A DNA stretch of 41,598 nt from the NCBI GenBank assembly GCA_003159495.1, contig PLPI01000030.1:11523-53120 (forward strand), read 5' to 3'. The translations under genes were made by a program, and so were the position numbers. Under the pieces are notes generated by a model. It ran no database searches. It saw only the letters and a program-made list of their open reading frames with translations, and was not told the origin of the DNA. Each line of letters opens with the position of its first letter. Positions within the stretch are counted from its first letter, which is position 1. Positions 8,801 through 16,048 of the stretch are shown in pieces. The stretch is from a candidate division FCPU426 bacterium. GTDB lineage: Bacteria; Oederibacteriota; PGYV01; Palsa-1178.

Positions 8801-8908
8801 AGAGTGCAACGGGGATGTGTTATCAACCGATACATTGGCGGTTATGGCCAACACCGCCGATGATACAAAAAATAGTAAAAAAAATATGAGCCCGATTTTT
8901 GGTTTCAT
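5834..8908 (-). CDS. secreted clan GH-A glycoside hydrolase (arabinofuranosidase-like) with F5/8 type C and CBM-like modules
   Basis: This 1,024-residue exported protein starts with a signal peptide (1-22). A TIM-barrel glycosidase begins at about 42 with RFLRFPGGSNSNEY (70-83). It is interrupted by a discoidin/F5/8 type C-like domain (about 110-255) and resumes to about 520. WEIGNEN (338-344) supplies the likely acid/base E343 and YLTECNDG (476-483) the likely nucleophile E479, as in GH51 and related clan GH-A families. A beta-sandwich domain follows (580-685), then a Pro/Thr linker (690-710), a CBM11/CIA30-like carbohydrate-binding domain (712-887), a second Thr/Pro/Ala linker (889-930) and a FlgD/T9SS-like tail (937-1024). 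It probably cleaves plant or microbial polysaccharide outside the cell. Exact family and substrate are not certain. It has its own promoter and no ribosome binding site. Confidence 0.75.
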   Translation of the reverse strand: MKPKIGLIFFLLFFVSSAVLAITANVSVDNTSPLHSYQRDSAFGINFLGEWCDYSLYKANIYRFQQAGTRFLRFPGGSNSNEYHWNGNGTYDSNKIWNNTGSPDVTSFSRGFYNLSAHRGSLSAGYGKWAMVTDGNLATNWMSYPDDPFEQWIYLDVETAAYAGVPFNSIVIDWAVPYAAQFKVQYSNGNWNGLGQWLYNDTAWTDTSAGTVTGSGGETTVNFNSVTAKYVRILMLSSSSTHNQYAINEIRVYNGTTQITKNEADVGQTPSVSSSVALGDNFQIADTMDFEEFMSACKSMTPAATPLITINFYTGTTQEAADWVYYANVNRGYAIKNWEIGNENAGNWEAGGPSLPGAYARRYIMFYDAMIAVDNTISIVPQFNSVTDPCNITMNASNNPAGSDYYIDTFLKYIANAGRSDILANFKGISVHKYPTYEPASESVALGQVDLWNNDLPLLKTWVNNRCPNPAQVKTYLTECNDGIDSGFTDHFYNSLFVSSFLLNYLKNGGDYTCFFVTFGTPGPGQNDKTIFSDFGYLEGGGLSGSLQGKMYQPRSSFYALDMLYNDFSAGDSFGNTIVAASSDYGALKVYANRRGDRKLSLALVNTDNSNTVTASITINGFTPMASADLASYDTGDYSWVANGSQSYASPDNPPEHSPLAGVSNNFTYSVEPYSIKMITMYDASQATLVPSSTPTMLPTSTPAPTALPNGGVLVDDCEHAGVRNYWGGNWEIYGDTISSYPSVLNGMTCDGLGAAGSSCHVDITGTVVNNSWGFGVSCPLNPNWTGTDISMYDGVFFYYRGDGATGRLGFVQSDMPDSNYGVNIPDTTGWVYYTIPFSSLTHATFGAQTGTWTAKNIEALQFQPGGAYSGSSAYRELDVDYVGFYKNTPTATPSPTLTVFVTPAATQTSTPAATATQTPTATATAPADTAAGNLDNIYVYPTAFNRNAGDNNICFYRLTNHAKLAIYDIDGSLVYSDESDNTGGTMCVAITGRPKSSSLSAGIYIYVISNGSDVKKGKIAIIR

Positions 8909-8915
8909 AATATTA

Positions 8916-8944
8916 ATTATATCACAAAAACCGGGGTTTTTCTA
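8916..8944 (-). promoter_or_regulatory. promoter of the glycosidase gene
   Basis: A perfect TATAAT (8916-8921, minus strand) lies 17 bases after TAGAAA (8939-8944), which matches the -35 consensus at four of six positions and overlaps the TAG stop of the upstream gene. Only seven bases separate the -10 box from the ATG at 8908, so transcription should start at or beside the initiation codon. Confidence 0.55.
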
Positions 8945-9595
8945 AAATTTCGAAAAAGGATTTTTCAGTATTGCGGCAAAAAAACACTGTATCAAGAACG
9001 CGGTGTAAAACATTCCGGCATGGCCCGCAAGGTTCTTTTCCATGGTGTAATATTCCAGCGGCTCTGATTTGCGCACCACAATGAAAACCGCGCACAAAAA
9101 CGAGACCGGCGCCGATATCCACGGGGTCAGGCGGCCAAGGACCGAAATTTTCATAAAAAAAGCGGAAAATATCATTAGAAAAAAGGCCGGGTAATAATTC
9201 CCGCCGTTTAAAAGCGCGCCATAAGCCGGCGGAATCATCAGCAGAATAATAAAAAAACTGCCAATAAATATATAAGGGATGTAAGGCCCGGGGGAAAACA
9301 GAAGAAACGACGCGGCGGCGGCCATGAACAAAAGTTCATAAATAAGCACCCCCGGCGAGTAATCCCCCGTCAGCAGATTAAAGCAGGCAATAACGAGCGC
9401 CCAGGACGCGGGAAAATACCACTGAATAATGGCCGGCGCCGTATGCTCCGCCAGGATGGCGCCCGCGGTTAGCAGAGCTAAAAATACGGAGACTGCCGCA
9501 GGAATTTTTTTGGGTTTTATTTTATAGCCGGTGCCGGAACGTTTTATAAAGGCAAATACGGCGGCCGACGCGGCAAAAACCGCAATGTCGCCCAT
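8942..9595 (-). CDS. polytopic membrane protein of unknown function (217 aa)
   Basis: I do not recognise this protein. It is 217 residues long and almost entirely hydrophobic, with about seven or eight membrane segments (roughly 3-18, 30-48, 57-76, 83-100, 105-125, 134-152, 158-175 and 195-212). Loops are short, and a few charged residues sit near residues 176-185. It is the last gene of a five-gene run of membrane proteins: its ATG at 9595 comes one base after the stop of the 53-residue gene, with AAGGAC a few bases upstream. The next gene has its own promoter overlapping the end of this one. The tight packing implies a membrane complex with its neighbours. No catalytic motif is visible. Confidence 0.7.
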   Translation of the reverse strand: MGDIAVFAASAAVFAFIKRSGTGYKIKPKKIPAAVSVFLALLTAGAILAEHTAPAIIQWYFPASWALVIACFNLLTGDYSPGVLIYELLFMAAAASFLLFSPGPYIPYIFIGSFFIILLMIPPAYGALLNGGNYYPAFFLMIFSAFFMKISVLGRLTPWISAPVSFLCAVFIVVRKSEPLEYYTMEKNLAGHAGMFYTAFLIQCFFAAILKNPFSKF

Positions 9596-9596
9596 A

Positions 9597-9758
9597 TCAT
9601 TTGTCCTTTTTGAAATTGTCCGCGAATAACAGCAGGTTCAGGACAAACGCGCCGGCCATAAATATGGAGGTAAAAGAAAACGGCGCAAAGATAAAAGCTG
9701 CCACGGTAATTGCGGCTATGCAGAACAGATATATGAATGTTTTTACTTTTAACGACAT
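9597..9758 (-). CDS. small membrane protein (53 aa)
   Basis: A short gene fills the gap between two larger membrane genes. The ATG at 9758 follows the TAA of the upstream gene by four bases. An AGGTGG ribosome binding site overlaps that stop, seven bases before the ATG, and the TGA ends one base before the next start. The 53-residue product begins MSLKVKTFIYLF and has two hydrophobic segments (about 7-22 and 26-45) and a charged tail ending ADNFKKDK. Its tight placement with a ribosome binding site argues that it is real. It may be a small subunit of a membrane complex formed with its neighbours. No family was recognised. Confidence 0.7.
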   Translation of the reverse strand: MSLKVKTFIYLFCIAAITVAAFIFAPFSFTSIFMAGAFVLNLLLFADNFKKDK

Positions 9759-9762
9759 TTTA

Positions 9763-11031
9763 TTACCACCTGTAAAAAAGGGCGGCGGTCAGCCCCCCGT
9801 ATAATATCAATTTCAGCGCGCTTTCATTAAAACTTAATTTTAAGCGCGTGTCAACTCTAATAAGCCGGAGCGCTATGGAGGCCGCGGCAAATATCCTGTT
9901 TAAGACGGCCGGCATGTAAATAACAACGGCGATTATGGCCATTGCCTGTACGGCCGGAATGGATGACATGCCGTTTTTTATCCCGGCTATCAGGATTATT
10001 TCGACTCCGAGATTTATAAGCTGGGCGACAAGCCCGGCGGGGCTGTTTTTAACCTTTAAAGGGCTGAGTTTAAGCGTAGTGACCGTGATATCCGGCCCGT
10101 TCGCCCTAATCAGTTCATATGATGCCGCCGCCGAAAGCAGTATGCCGCACGCGGCTATTGCGGCTGTTTTTTCATCCGGCCCGGCGCAGGAAAAATACAA
10201 AAGCGCGAGAAAAATCATGTTTGCGAAATCCCTTACGGCGTATGACATGTATGATTCCTCGGTTATTGATTTGAACATCGCAAACCCAAGGATTATGCCG
10301 GCAAAAAGGGTCATATATACCGGCGACCAGCCGGGTGTTTTCATAAGCGATGAAATTATCACTATCTGCGCCCCGGCCGTCATTGACTGCAGGAAAAACC
10401 TTGACGGCGCGTATTTTACGGAGAATGGAGCGGGTTCCCTTTTGCTGAAAGTATAGAATGTGAACGGCGATGAAACCACGAGCGCCGAAAGCAGTCCCGT
10501 ATATGCCATGCCAGCCCCCCTGCCGGACGCCGTAAGGTAGAATTCAAGCATAAAAAAAGAGGCAAAAAAGAATATAAAGACCTGCGCGGCCGCCTCCGGG
10601 GACGGCCCCGTTTTCTCCCTTATATCGCTTCCCGAAAAGACAAAGAAAAATGCCCCCGTAAGGCAGAACAATATTGAGCCGGTGGCCGGATCGCCGAAAG
10701 CCGACGCCAGAATGACGGCTAAAAACATTCCCGCGGCCGGAAAGTAAAAAAGTTTATCCTGCCGCCCGTAAAGGCATAAGGGCGTTATAACCAGCGCCAT
10801 TATCGTAAAAATTACCGCGCTTCTTCCCGCGCATGCGGGGAAATGGCTGTTGCCGGTGTACAGGTATAAAAATCCAAAAGAAAGCGCCGACAGGGCCGAT
10901 ACCGCGGAAAAAATATTTTTTTTAAGGTTCCCTGTTTGAGGCGCAAGGACATGGAGAGCCGCAAAAACAACAGCGGCGGCACCGGCCAGCACCGCCGGAA
11001 AATAAAAAAAGAACCGTTCTACATTCATCAT
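9763..11031 (-). CDS. large polytopic membrane protein of unknown function (422 aa)
   Basis: This 422-residue protein has about twelve hydrophobic segments spread over its whole length and no soluble domain. A central stretch (about 200-225, KYAPSRFFLQSMTAGAQ) faintly recalls the APS..SA helix of proton-translocating NuoM/HyfF/Mrp-type subunits. The conserved lysines and glutamates of those pumps are not apparent, so I do not assign it to them. The start codon overlaps the stop of the upstream propeller gene by four bases (ATGA at 11028-11031), showing translational coupling. The TAA is four bases before the 53-residue gene. It is likely the main membrane subunit of the cluster. Confidence 0.65.
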   Translation of the reverse strand: MMNVERFFFYFPAVLAGAAAVVFAALHVLAPQTGNLKKNIFSAVSALSALSFGFLYLYTGNSHFPACAGRSAVIFTIMALVITPLCLYGRQDKLFYFPAAGMFLAVILASAFGDPATGSILFCLTGAFFFVFSGSDIREKTGPSPEAAAQVFIFFFASFFMLEFYLTASGRGAGMAYTGLLSALVVSSPFTFYTFSKREPAPFSVKYAPSRFFLQSMTAGAQIVIISSLMKTPGWSPVYMTLFAGIILGFAMFKSITEESYMSYAVRDFANMIFLALLYFSCAGPDEKTAAIAACGILLSAAASYELIRANGPDITVTTLKLSPLKVKNSPAGLVAQLINLGVEIILIAGIKNGMSSIPAVQAMAIIAVVIYMPAVLNRIFAAASIALRLIRVDTRLKLSFNESALKLILYGGLTAALFYRW

Positions 11032-12269
11032 CTGTAACCATTGACCGCGATGCGCGCTATCACCCTTGACTGCTGGCAGGCGGCAAAGAGCGTCCTGCCG
11101 TCTTTTGACAGGCAGAGATACTTGGGCAGGTAGTTTTTAAGGCTCATGGTAAAGACCGTTTTTCTCTGCTTTATATCCACAAAAATTATCTCGTCTTTGA
11201 GCGGAACCGAGACGTAAAGGTATTTTCTTGATTTTGACAGCACAGCGTCAAATATGCCGCCATCGACCATTATGTCATATTCCATTTTATAATTTACCCT
11301 GTCGAACAATATTATTGAACTCTGGTGGTTGAAAGCGTATTCCCACTCATTAATAATGGCGATATCCCTGCCAGAAACCGGCACGAACCGCAGCGGTGAA
11401 ATTCCTGTGTCAATCCTGGTAAAAACGGGCTCGTCTTTTACCGTGTCTATAACCTGCACCGTGTTCGTGTATTTACATAATACGTAAAGATAGCGCCTGT
11501 CCGGGGAAAGATAAAGCGCCGAGGGCCATTTTCCGACCGGAATTTTTTCCTTTACCCTGATATCCGCGCCCTGCAGGTTTATTACCGATAAGTTTGAGGA
11601 ACCGGTATTTGCGGCATAAAGCAGACCCCGTGCCGGGTCAAGCGCCAGAGCGCACGGCGCTTCTCCTCCGCTTGCCGCCTGTATGCTTTTGCCTGTTATC
11701 ATGTCATGGACCGTTATTGAATTCGATGACTTGTTCGCGATATAAAGCTTGTCGCGGTTAAATATCATATCAGATGGCATATAACCCGCCGCTATGGCCG
11801 ATTTCTTCCTGAAACTGACGGAGTCATAAATATAAACCACGTTCCCCGTTTCGGAGCCGGTAAATATCTCCGCATTGTCCCTCATTGCTATTTTTGACGG
11901 GACGTAATCAAGGTTTAGTTCCCCGGTAAGGGCGGGCATTGCGGATTTTTTATCCGCGCAGCCGCTTGAAAAAAGCGCCAGAAGCATCATGGCCGCGCAT
12001 AAAACGACAAAACCCCTGATGTTTTTTTCAGCCTTCAAAGAACTGGAAAGCGCTGTTATAACCGCGGCCGCCGCCGCAAACGCGCAGAAATATATCCACA
12101 GTCTCGGGTTAAGCGAAAATCCTTTTGATATCACGGCCCAGGCAACCGCTCCTTTTACCGCGATCAGCCCGGTTATAAGCGCGCGTTTCATATCGGTTTT
12201 AACGGATACAAAATATGCAAAGGCAGCCGCAAGGAAGGATTCAAGGATAAAAAAATAGGCGTCAGTCAT
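11028..12269 (-). CDS. membrane domain fused through an internal lipobox-like segment to a YVTN-type beta-propeller
   Basis: Residues 1-80 of this 413-residue protein form three membrane segments. A basic stretch and hydrophobic core (84-103) then lead into FSSGCADKK, which looks exactly like a lipoprotein signal with C104 as the lipid-accepting cysteine. Residues 120-413 are beta-propeller repeats of the YVTN/surface-layer type, with blades such as LYIANKSSNSITVHD (175-189), LLYAANTGSSNLSVINL (216-232) and YLYVLCKYTNTVQVID (260-275). No Met codon is near residue 84 and no ribosome binding site supports a separate start there, so it appears to be a fusion. It overlaps the upstream gene by eight bases and the downstream one by four. 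The propeller would sit outside the cytoplasmic membrane as a binding or sensing platform. Confidence 0.7.
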   Translation of the reverse strand: MTDAYFFILESFLAAAFAYFVSVKTDMKRALITGLIAVKGAVAWAVISKGFSLNPRLWIYFCAFAAAAAVITALSSSLKAEKNIRGFVVLCAAMMLLALFSSGCADKKSAMPALTGELNLDYVPSKIAMRDNAEIFTGSETGNVVYIYDSVSFRKKSAIAAGYMPSDMIFNRDKLYIANKSSNSITVHDMITGKSIQAASGGEAPCALALDPARGLLYAANTGSSNLSVINLQGADIRVKEKIPVGKWPSALYLSPDRRYLYVLCKYTNTVQVIDTVKDEPVFTRIDTGISPLRFVPVSGRDIAIINEWEYAFNHQSSIILFDRVNYKMEYDIMVDGGIFDAVLSKSRKYLYVSVPLKDEIIFVDIKQRKTVFTMSLKNYLPKYLCLSKDGRTLFAACQQSRVIARIAVNGYR

Positions 12270-12681
12270 TTTTCCGGGCCGCGCTTTCTTTGATGATAAA
12301 ATACCCCGCTGTAAAAAGCATGCAAAAACAGATAAATATGACCGTCGGAGCGGCTGTGATGGGTTTTATGGAGGCGGCCCTGGCCGACGCCGCGGCCGCT
12401 GATATTGCCGCAATAGCCGCGGCCGCCATAAGGGCGGCGGGTATTTCACGCGGTGAAAATGACATTTTTTCAAGGGGTGCAAGGATGATTATGACGGTAT
12501 TCATGACAAACCCGGTTATGATAAAAAATACTATTGAAGGCGCCTGAACGCCTGATAAAGCCATAAGGCCGGCGCAGGCGGAATCAATGATAATAAGCAG
12601 CCCGAAACGCAGGATGTGGTTTTGCATATAAGCCGCGGCCAGGCTCAGGCCGATAATCAAAGGCAGTAATTCTGCGGCCAT
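12262..12681 (-). CDS. small polytopic membrane protein (139 aa)
   Basis: This 139-residue protein has about five hydrophobic segments (5-20, 24-42, 47-69, 82-98 and 108-130), an unusually alanine-rich stretch between 84 and 104, and a basic tail. Its size and layout recall NuoK/HyfE/MnhC-type subunits of ion-pumping complexes, but no diagnostic acidic residue could be matched, so that likeness is only a lead. A GGGGTG site lies eight bases before the ATG at 12681. It follows secF by 25 bases with no visible terminator between, so the five-gene membrane cluster may be read through from secDF. Its stop overlaps the next gene by eight bases. Confidence 0.65.
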   Translation of the reverse strand: MAAELLPLIIGLSLAAAYMQNHILRFGLLIIIDSACAGLMALSGVQAPSIVFFIITGFVMNTVIIILAPLEKMSFSPREIPAALMAAAAIAAISAAAASARAASIKPITAAPTVIFICFCMLFTAGYFIIKESAARKND

Positions 12682-12706
12682 ACAACTACACCCCGATTAA
12701 TAAATA

Positions 12707-13630
12707 TTATTTCCCGGTCCTGTTCTTTCTTTCAAAATTCTCCCAGTCAACGATTATGGGCGAGGCAAGAAAGTCCGAGGAATATGTTCCAACAACAACT
12801 CCGATCACCATTGCCAGGGAAAATGTATGAAGGACATTTCCGCCGAACAAAAACAGGCACAGGGCGACCGAAAATGTGGTAAAAGACGTGATTATTGTCC
12901 TGCTTAAAACCTCGTTTATCGATACATTAACCAGGTCGTGATAGCTGACTTTTAATATATGTTTCATGTTCTCCCTTATCCTGTCAAAAACAACCACGGT
13001 GTCGGTTAGTGAATATCCCGCAATGGTCAGAAGCGACGTGATGACGAGCATGTCAACTTCCTTATTTAAAAGCATGAGTATGCCGAGCACGGCCAGCACG
13101 TCATGCAGAGTGGCTATTGTGGCCGCGACCGCAAACTTAAACTGGAACCTTATCCATATATAAACAAGTATTCCCAGAAGGGCCCAGAATACGGCGTAAA
13201 AGGCGGTTTCTTTTAACTGTGAACTTACAAGCCCGCCTATTTCGTTTTGTTCCTGCACCACCATATCGGGATCCCCCATGCCGGTCTTGAGCACGTCGGC
13301 AAGCGATTCGGATGCGTTTGCTGTCTTTAAATCCTGCGTTCCGACCCTGATAAGAAATATTTTGTCCTCCGGGGTTCCTATCTGCTGGATGACTGCGCCG
13401 CTTATTTTGGCGTTGTTGAGCGCACTGCGGACGTCGTCGACCTTAACATCCTTTTTAAACTGGACCTGAACGCTGATGCCGCCCGTAAAATCCAGCCCCA
13501 TTTTCGCCTGGCCCGAGGCTATCTTGTAAACCGCCCATAAGCCGTTCAACACGAGTATAATGGAAATCACGTAGGTAATTTTCCTGGCCCCTATAAAATT
13601 TAACTTGGTGTTCTTTATTATTTCAATCAT
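12707..13630 (-). CDS. secF: SecF protein-export membrane protein
   Basis: This 307-residue protein is a typical SecF, which with SecD uses proton motive force to pull exported proteins through SecYEG. It has an N-terminal membrane helix (about 18-36), the GLDFTGGISVQVQF segment (45-58), a periplasmic P4 domain, and five C-terminal helices containing LTIAGYSLTDTVVVFDRIREN, the hallmark of SecD/SecF transporter domains. A GGAGG site sits six bases before the ATG at 13630. It lies 12 bases after secD and is certainly co-transcribed with it. Length and motifs are normal. Confidence 0.97.
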   Translation of the reverse strand: MIEIIKNTKLNFIGARKITYVISIILVLNGLWAVYKIASGQAKMGLDFTGGISVQVQFKKDVKVDDVRSALNNAKISGAVIQQIGTPEDKIFLIRVGTQDLKTANASESLADVLKTGMGDPDMVVQEQNEIGGLVSSQLKETAFYAVFWALLGILVYIWIRFQFKFAVAATIATLHDVLAVLGILMLLNKEVDMLVITSLLTIAGYSLTDTVVVFDRIRENMKHILKVSYHDLVNVSINEVLSRTIITSFTTFSVALCLFLFGGNVLHTFSLAMVIGVVVGTYSSDFLASPIIVDWENFERKNRTGK

Positions 13631-13642
13631 CGTTTTCCTCCG

Positions 13643-14983
13643 TTATATGCTTAATGTCTTGTATTGTTTTCTGAGGTCAAATACCGACTGCGTTATGAAA
13701 AACGCCGTAAAGAGGGATATCACAAGCCCCCAGAAAAGCGTTACCGCGAAACCGCGTATGGCGCCCGTGCCAAACTGGAAAAGAATCGCCGCTGTTATCA
13801 ATGACGTTATGTGGGAGTCAAGAATGGTGAGCCACGCCCTGTGATAACCCGCGTCAATTGCCGCGCGTATCGTCTTGCCGCCGCGCATTTCCTCCCTTAT
13901 CCTCTCGAATATAAGCACGTTTGCGTCGACCGCGATGCCTATCGTAAGGGTCAAACCCGCTATGCCGGGAAGTGTAAGCGTCGCGTTTAAAGCCGCAAGT
14001 ATTCCGAGAACGAATAAGACGTTGAATATAAGGGCCAGATCGGCGATAAGACCGGAAAATCCGTAATAAAAGGCCATAAAACATATTACGACAAGCGCCC
14101 CGATAACGATGGATTTCTGTCCCTTGGCTATGGAATCCGCGCCGAGCGAAGGCCCGACCACGTATTTATTAATTATTTTCACGGGAGCCGGAAGCGCGCC
14201 CGCGCGCAATACCAGCGATAGATCCTTTGCGTCGTCAAGGTTAAAATTCCCCTCGATGATGCCCTCGCCGCCGGAGATCCTTGTCTTGATGACCGGATCT
14301 GAATATACCTTGTCATCAAGGATGATGGCGAGTTTTTTGCCCACGTTATCTCCCGTGAGCTCGGCGAATTTCCTGCCGCCCTCCGGAGAAAACTTGAACC
14401 ATACAACCGGTGTGCCGTATGTTCCCATCTGCACCTTTGCGTCGACAAGATCGGCGCCGGTTAAAAGGTCTTTTGTAAATATCGGGGTCCTGTTCCCTTC
14501 CTTGTCGGCTAAAACCATAACACCCTCGGGTATCTTTGAGGCCACCGTGTCGCCGGCCGCGTCGGTCATTTCAGATATCTTATCGCGCTCGTCAACCATC
14601 TTAAACTCAAGCAGCGCCGTCTTTCCTATTATATTAAGCGCCCTCTCCGGATCCTTTACGCCCGGAAGCTGCACCACGATTTCCTTGTCGCCTTCCCTTG
14701 TGATAAGCGGTTCGGCGACGCCGAGCGCGTCAATCCTGTTGCGCAGTATCTCAAGGGCGCGCGAAACAGCCTCTTCAAGTTTTACATTGGCAGGCATTTT
14801 ATCCGTATCAATGGCAAGTTTTAAATACATGCCCCCCTGAAGGTCAAGGCCGAGCTTTATCTTGCCCTTTTCAAGCACGTTGCCCTGGCTGTCCTTTTTG
14901 TCAAATGGCGGGTTTAAACTCACAATTGAGAACACCAACAAAATAAGAGTTATTATTGCCGTTATTTGCATCCTTCTCTGCAT
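13643..14983 (-). CDS. secD: SecD protein-export membrane protein
   Basis: This 446-residue protein is SecD, the partner of SecF in the proton-driven step of Sec-dependent export. It shows a first membrane helix (8-24), the IKLGLDLQGGMYLKL motif (41-55), a periplasmic region with the ALEILRNRIDALGVAEP segment, and five C-terminal helices bearing GLTLTIGIAVDANVLIFERI and AGYHRAWLTILDSHITSLIT. An AGGAGG site lies about six bases upstream of the ATG at 14983. The 116-base gap to the transketolase gene (14984-15099) has no convincing promoter or terminator. Export of the large secreted proteins elsewhere in the window would depend on this system. Confidence 0.97.
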   Translation of the reverse strand: MQRRMQITAIITLILLVFSIVSLNPPFDKKDSQGNVLEKGKIKLGLDLQGGMYLKLAIDTDKMPANVKLEEAVSRALEILRNRIDALGVAEPLITREGDKEIVVQLPGVKDPERALNIIGKTALLEFKMVDERDKISEMTDAAGDTVASKIPEGVMVLADKEGNRTPIFTKDLLTGADLVDAKVQMGTYGTPVVWFKFSPEGGRKFAELTGDNVGKKLAIILDDKVYSDPVIKTRISGGEGIIEGNFNLDDAKDLSLVLRAGALPAPVKIINKYVVGPSLGADSIAKGQKSIVIGALVVICFMAFYYGFSGLIADLALIFNVLFVLGILAALNATLTLPGIAGLTLTIGIAVDANVLIFERIREEMRGGKTIRAAIDAGYHRAWLTILDSHITSLITAAILFQFGTGAIRGFAVTLFWGLVISLFTAFFITQSVFDLRKQYKTLSI

Positions 14984-15099
14984 GAAAATCCTCCTGAAAA
15001 TAATAAGGCGGTTTTTAGCCGCTATGATTTACATAAAAATAACGGGATATGATAACATATATATAAGGAGGAATACAAGGCTTTTTATCTTAAAAGCGC

Positions 15100-16047
15100 C
15101 TATTTGCCGTTTTTGGTTTTAAGTACGTTCAGAGCCTCTTTCGCCAGATTTTTCCCTGTAAGGCCGTATTTTTCGAACAGCGCCTCGGGCGTGCCGGACT
15201 CGGCAAAGGTGTCATTGATGCCCACCCTTTTAAGTATAACCGGATATTTCTCCGAAATTACCTCGGCAACCGCTGACCCCAGCCCGCCTATTATGGAATG
15301 CTCCTCAACAGTCACTATTTTACCCGTCTTTTTTGCCGAAGCTATTATCATTTTTTCATCGATGGGCTTTATCACCGGCATATGGATTACTTCGGCTGAA
15401 ATATTTTTTGACCTGAGTATCTCCGCGGCTTCAAGGGCCTGAAATATCATTATACCCGTCGATATAATGGTAATATCCGTTCCGGGCCTTATGATGATGC
15501 CTTTTCCGAACGTGAATTTATAATCCGGCCCGAATATAACATCTGTGGTCATTCTGGTGAGCCTGACATACACGGGAGAATCGTAATATTCCGCCAGGTA
15601 TTCGATTATTTTTTCCGTCTCCACGGAATCCGCGGGCGCCACAACTTTCATGTTTGGAATGGAGCGCATTATGGAAATATCCTCGCATGCCTGGTGCGTG
15701 GGGCCGTCCTCTCCCACTGAAATCCCGGCGTGTGTCACAACTATTTTTACGGGAAGGTTCGGGTAGGCAACGGAGTTTCTTATCTGCTCCCACGGCCTCC
15801 CCGAGCCGAACATCGCGAAGGTCGAGGCGAACGGATTCATGCCCGCCGCGGCAAAACCTGCGGCCGTGCCTATCATGTCCTGTTCGGCTATGCCCATGTC
15901 AAAAAAACGGTCCGGAAAGGCTTTGCCGAATTTTCCGGTCTGTGTGGATTTTGCCAGGTCGGCGTCAAGCACCACTATGTTCTTATTTTTTGCCCCTAGT
16001 TTTACAAGGGTCTCGCCGTAAACTCCGCGCATCGATGTTTTTGCCAT
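15100..16047 (-). CDS. transketolase C-terminal subunit (pyrimidine-binding plus C-terminal domains)
   Basis: This 315-residue protein is the C-terminal half of a split transketolase, which moves two-carbon ketol units between sugar phosphates in the pentose phosphate pathway. It has the Pyr domain with VVLDADLAKST, DRFFDMGIAEQDM (the glutamate that activates thiamine diphosphate) and THAGISVGEDGPTHQ, followed by a transketolase C-terminal domain from about residue 190. The ATG at 16047 comes one base after the stop of the partner subunit and is preceded by GGTGAG, so it is my chosen start. A GTG at 16056 in the same frame would add three residues. It forms the enzyme with the N-terminal transketolase half encoded by the preceding fusion gene. 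Confidence 0.93.
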   Translation of the reverse strand: MAKTSMRGVYGETLVKLGAKNKNIVVLDADLAKSTQTGKFGKAFPDRFFDMGIAEQDMIGTAAGFAAAGMNPFASTFAMFGSGRPWEQIRNSVAYPNLPVKIVVTHAGISVGEDGPTHQACEDISIMRSIPNMKVVAPADSVETEKIIEYLAEYYDSPVYVRLTRMTTDVIFGPDYKFTFGKGIIIRPGTDITIISTGIMIFQALEAAEILRSKNISAEVIHMPVIKPIDEKMIIASAKKTGKIVTVEEHSIIGGLGSAVAEVISEKYPVILKRVGINDTFAESGTPEALFEKYGLTGKNLAKEALNVLKTKNGK

Positions 16048-16048
16048 G

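Noticed and set aside
8924-8944. AAAAACC/GGTTTTT inverted repeat after the 217-residue membrane gene as a terminator
   Set aside because: The loop is only two bases and there is no separate T-run; it coincides with the promoter spacer of the glycosidase gene.
9763-12681. Assignment of the membrane cluster to a hydrogenase-4/Mrp-type ion-pumping complex
   Set aside because: Only vague size and hydrophobicity similarities were seen; the conserved pump lysines and glutamates and any redox subunits are missing.
14984-15099. A plus-strand AAGGAGG-like sequence and a short GCGG/CCGC stem before secD
   Set aside because: No plus-strand gene follows, the stem is only four base pairs, and no T-run or good promoter boxes accompany it.
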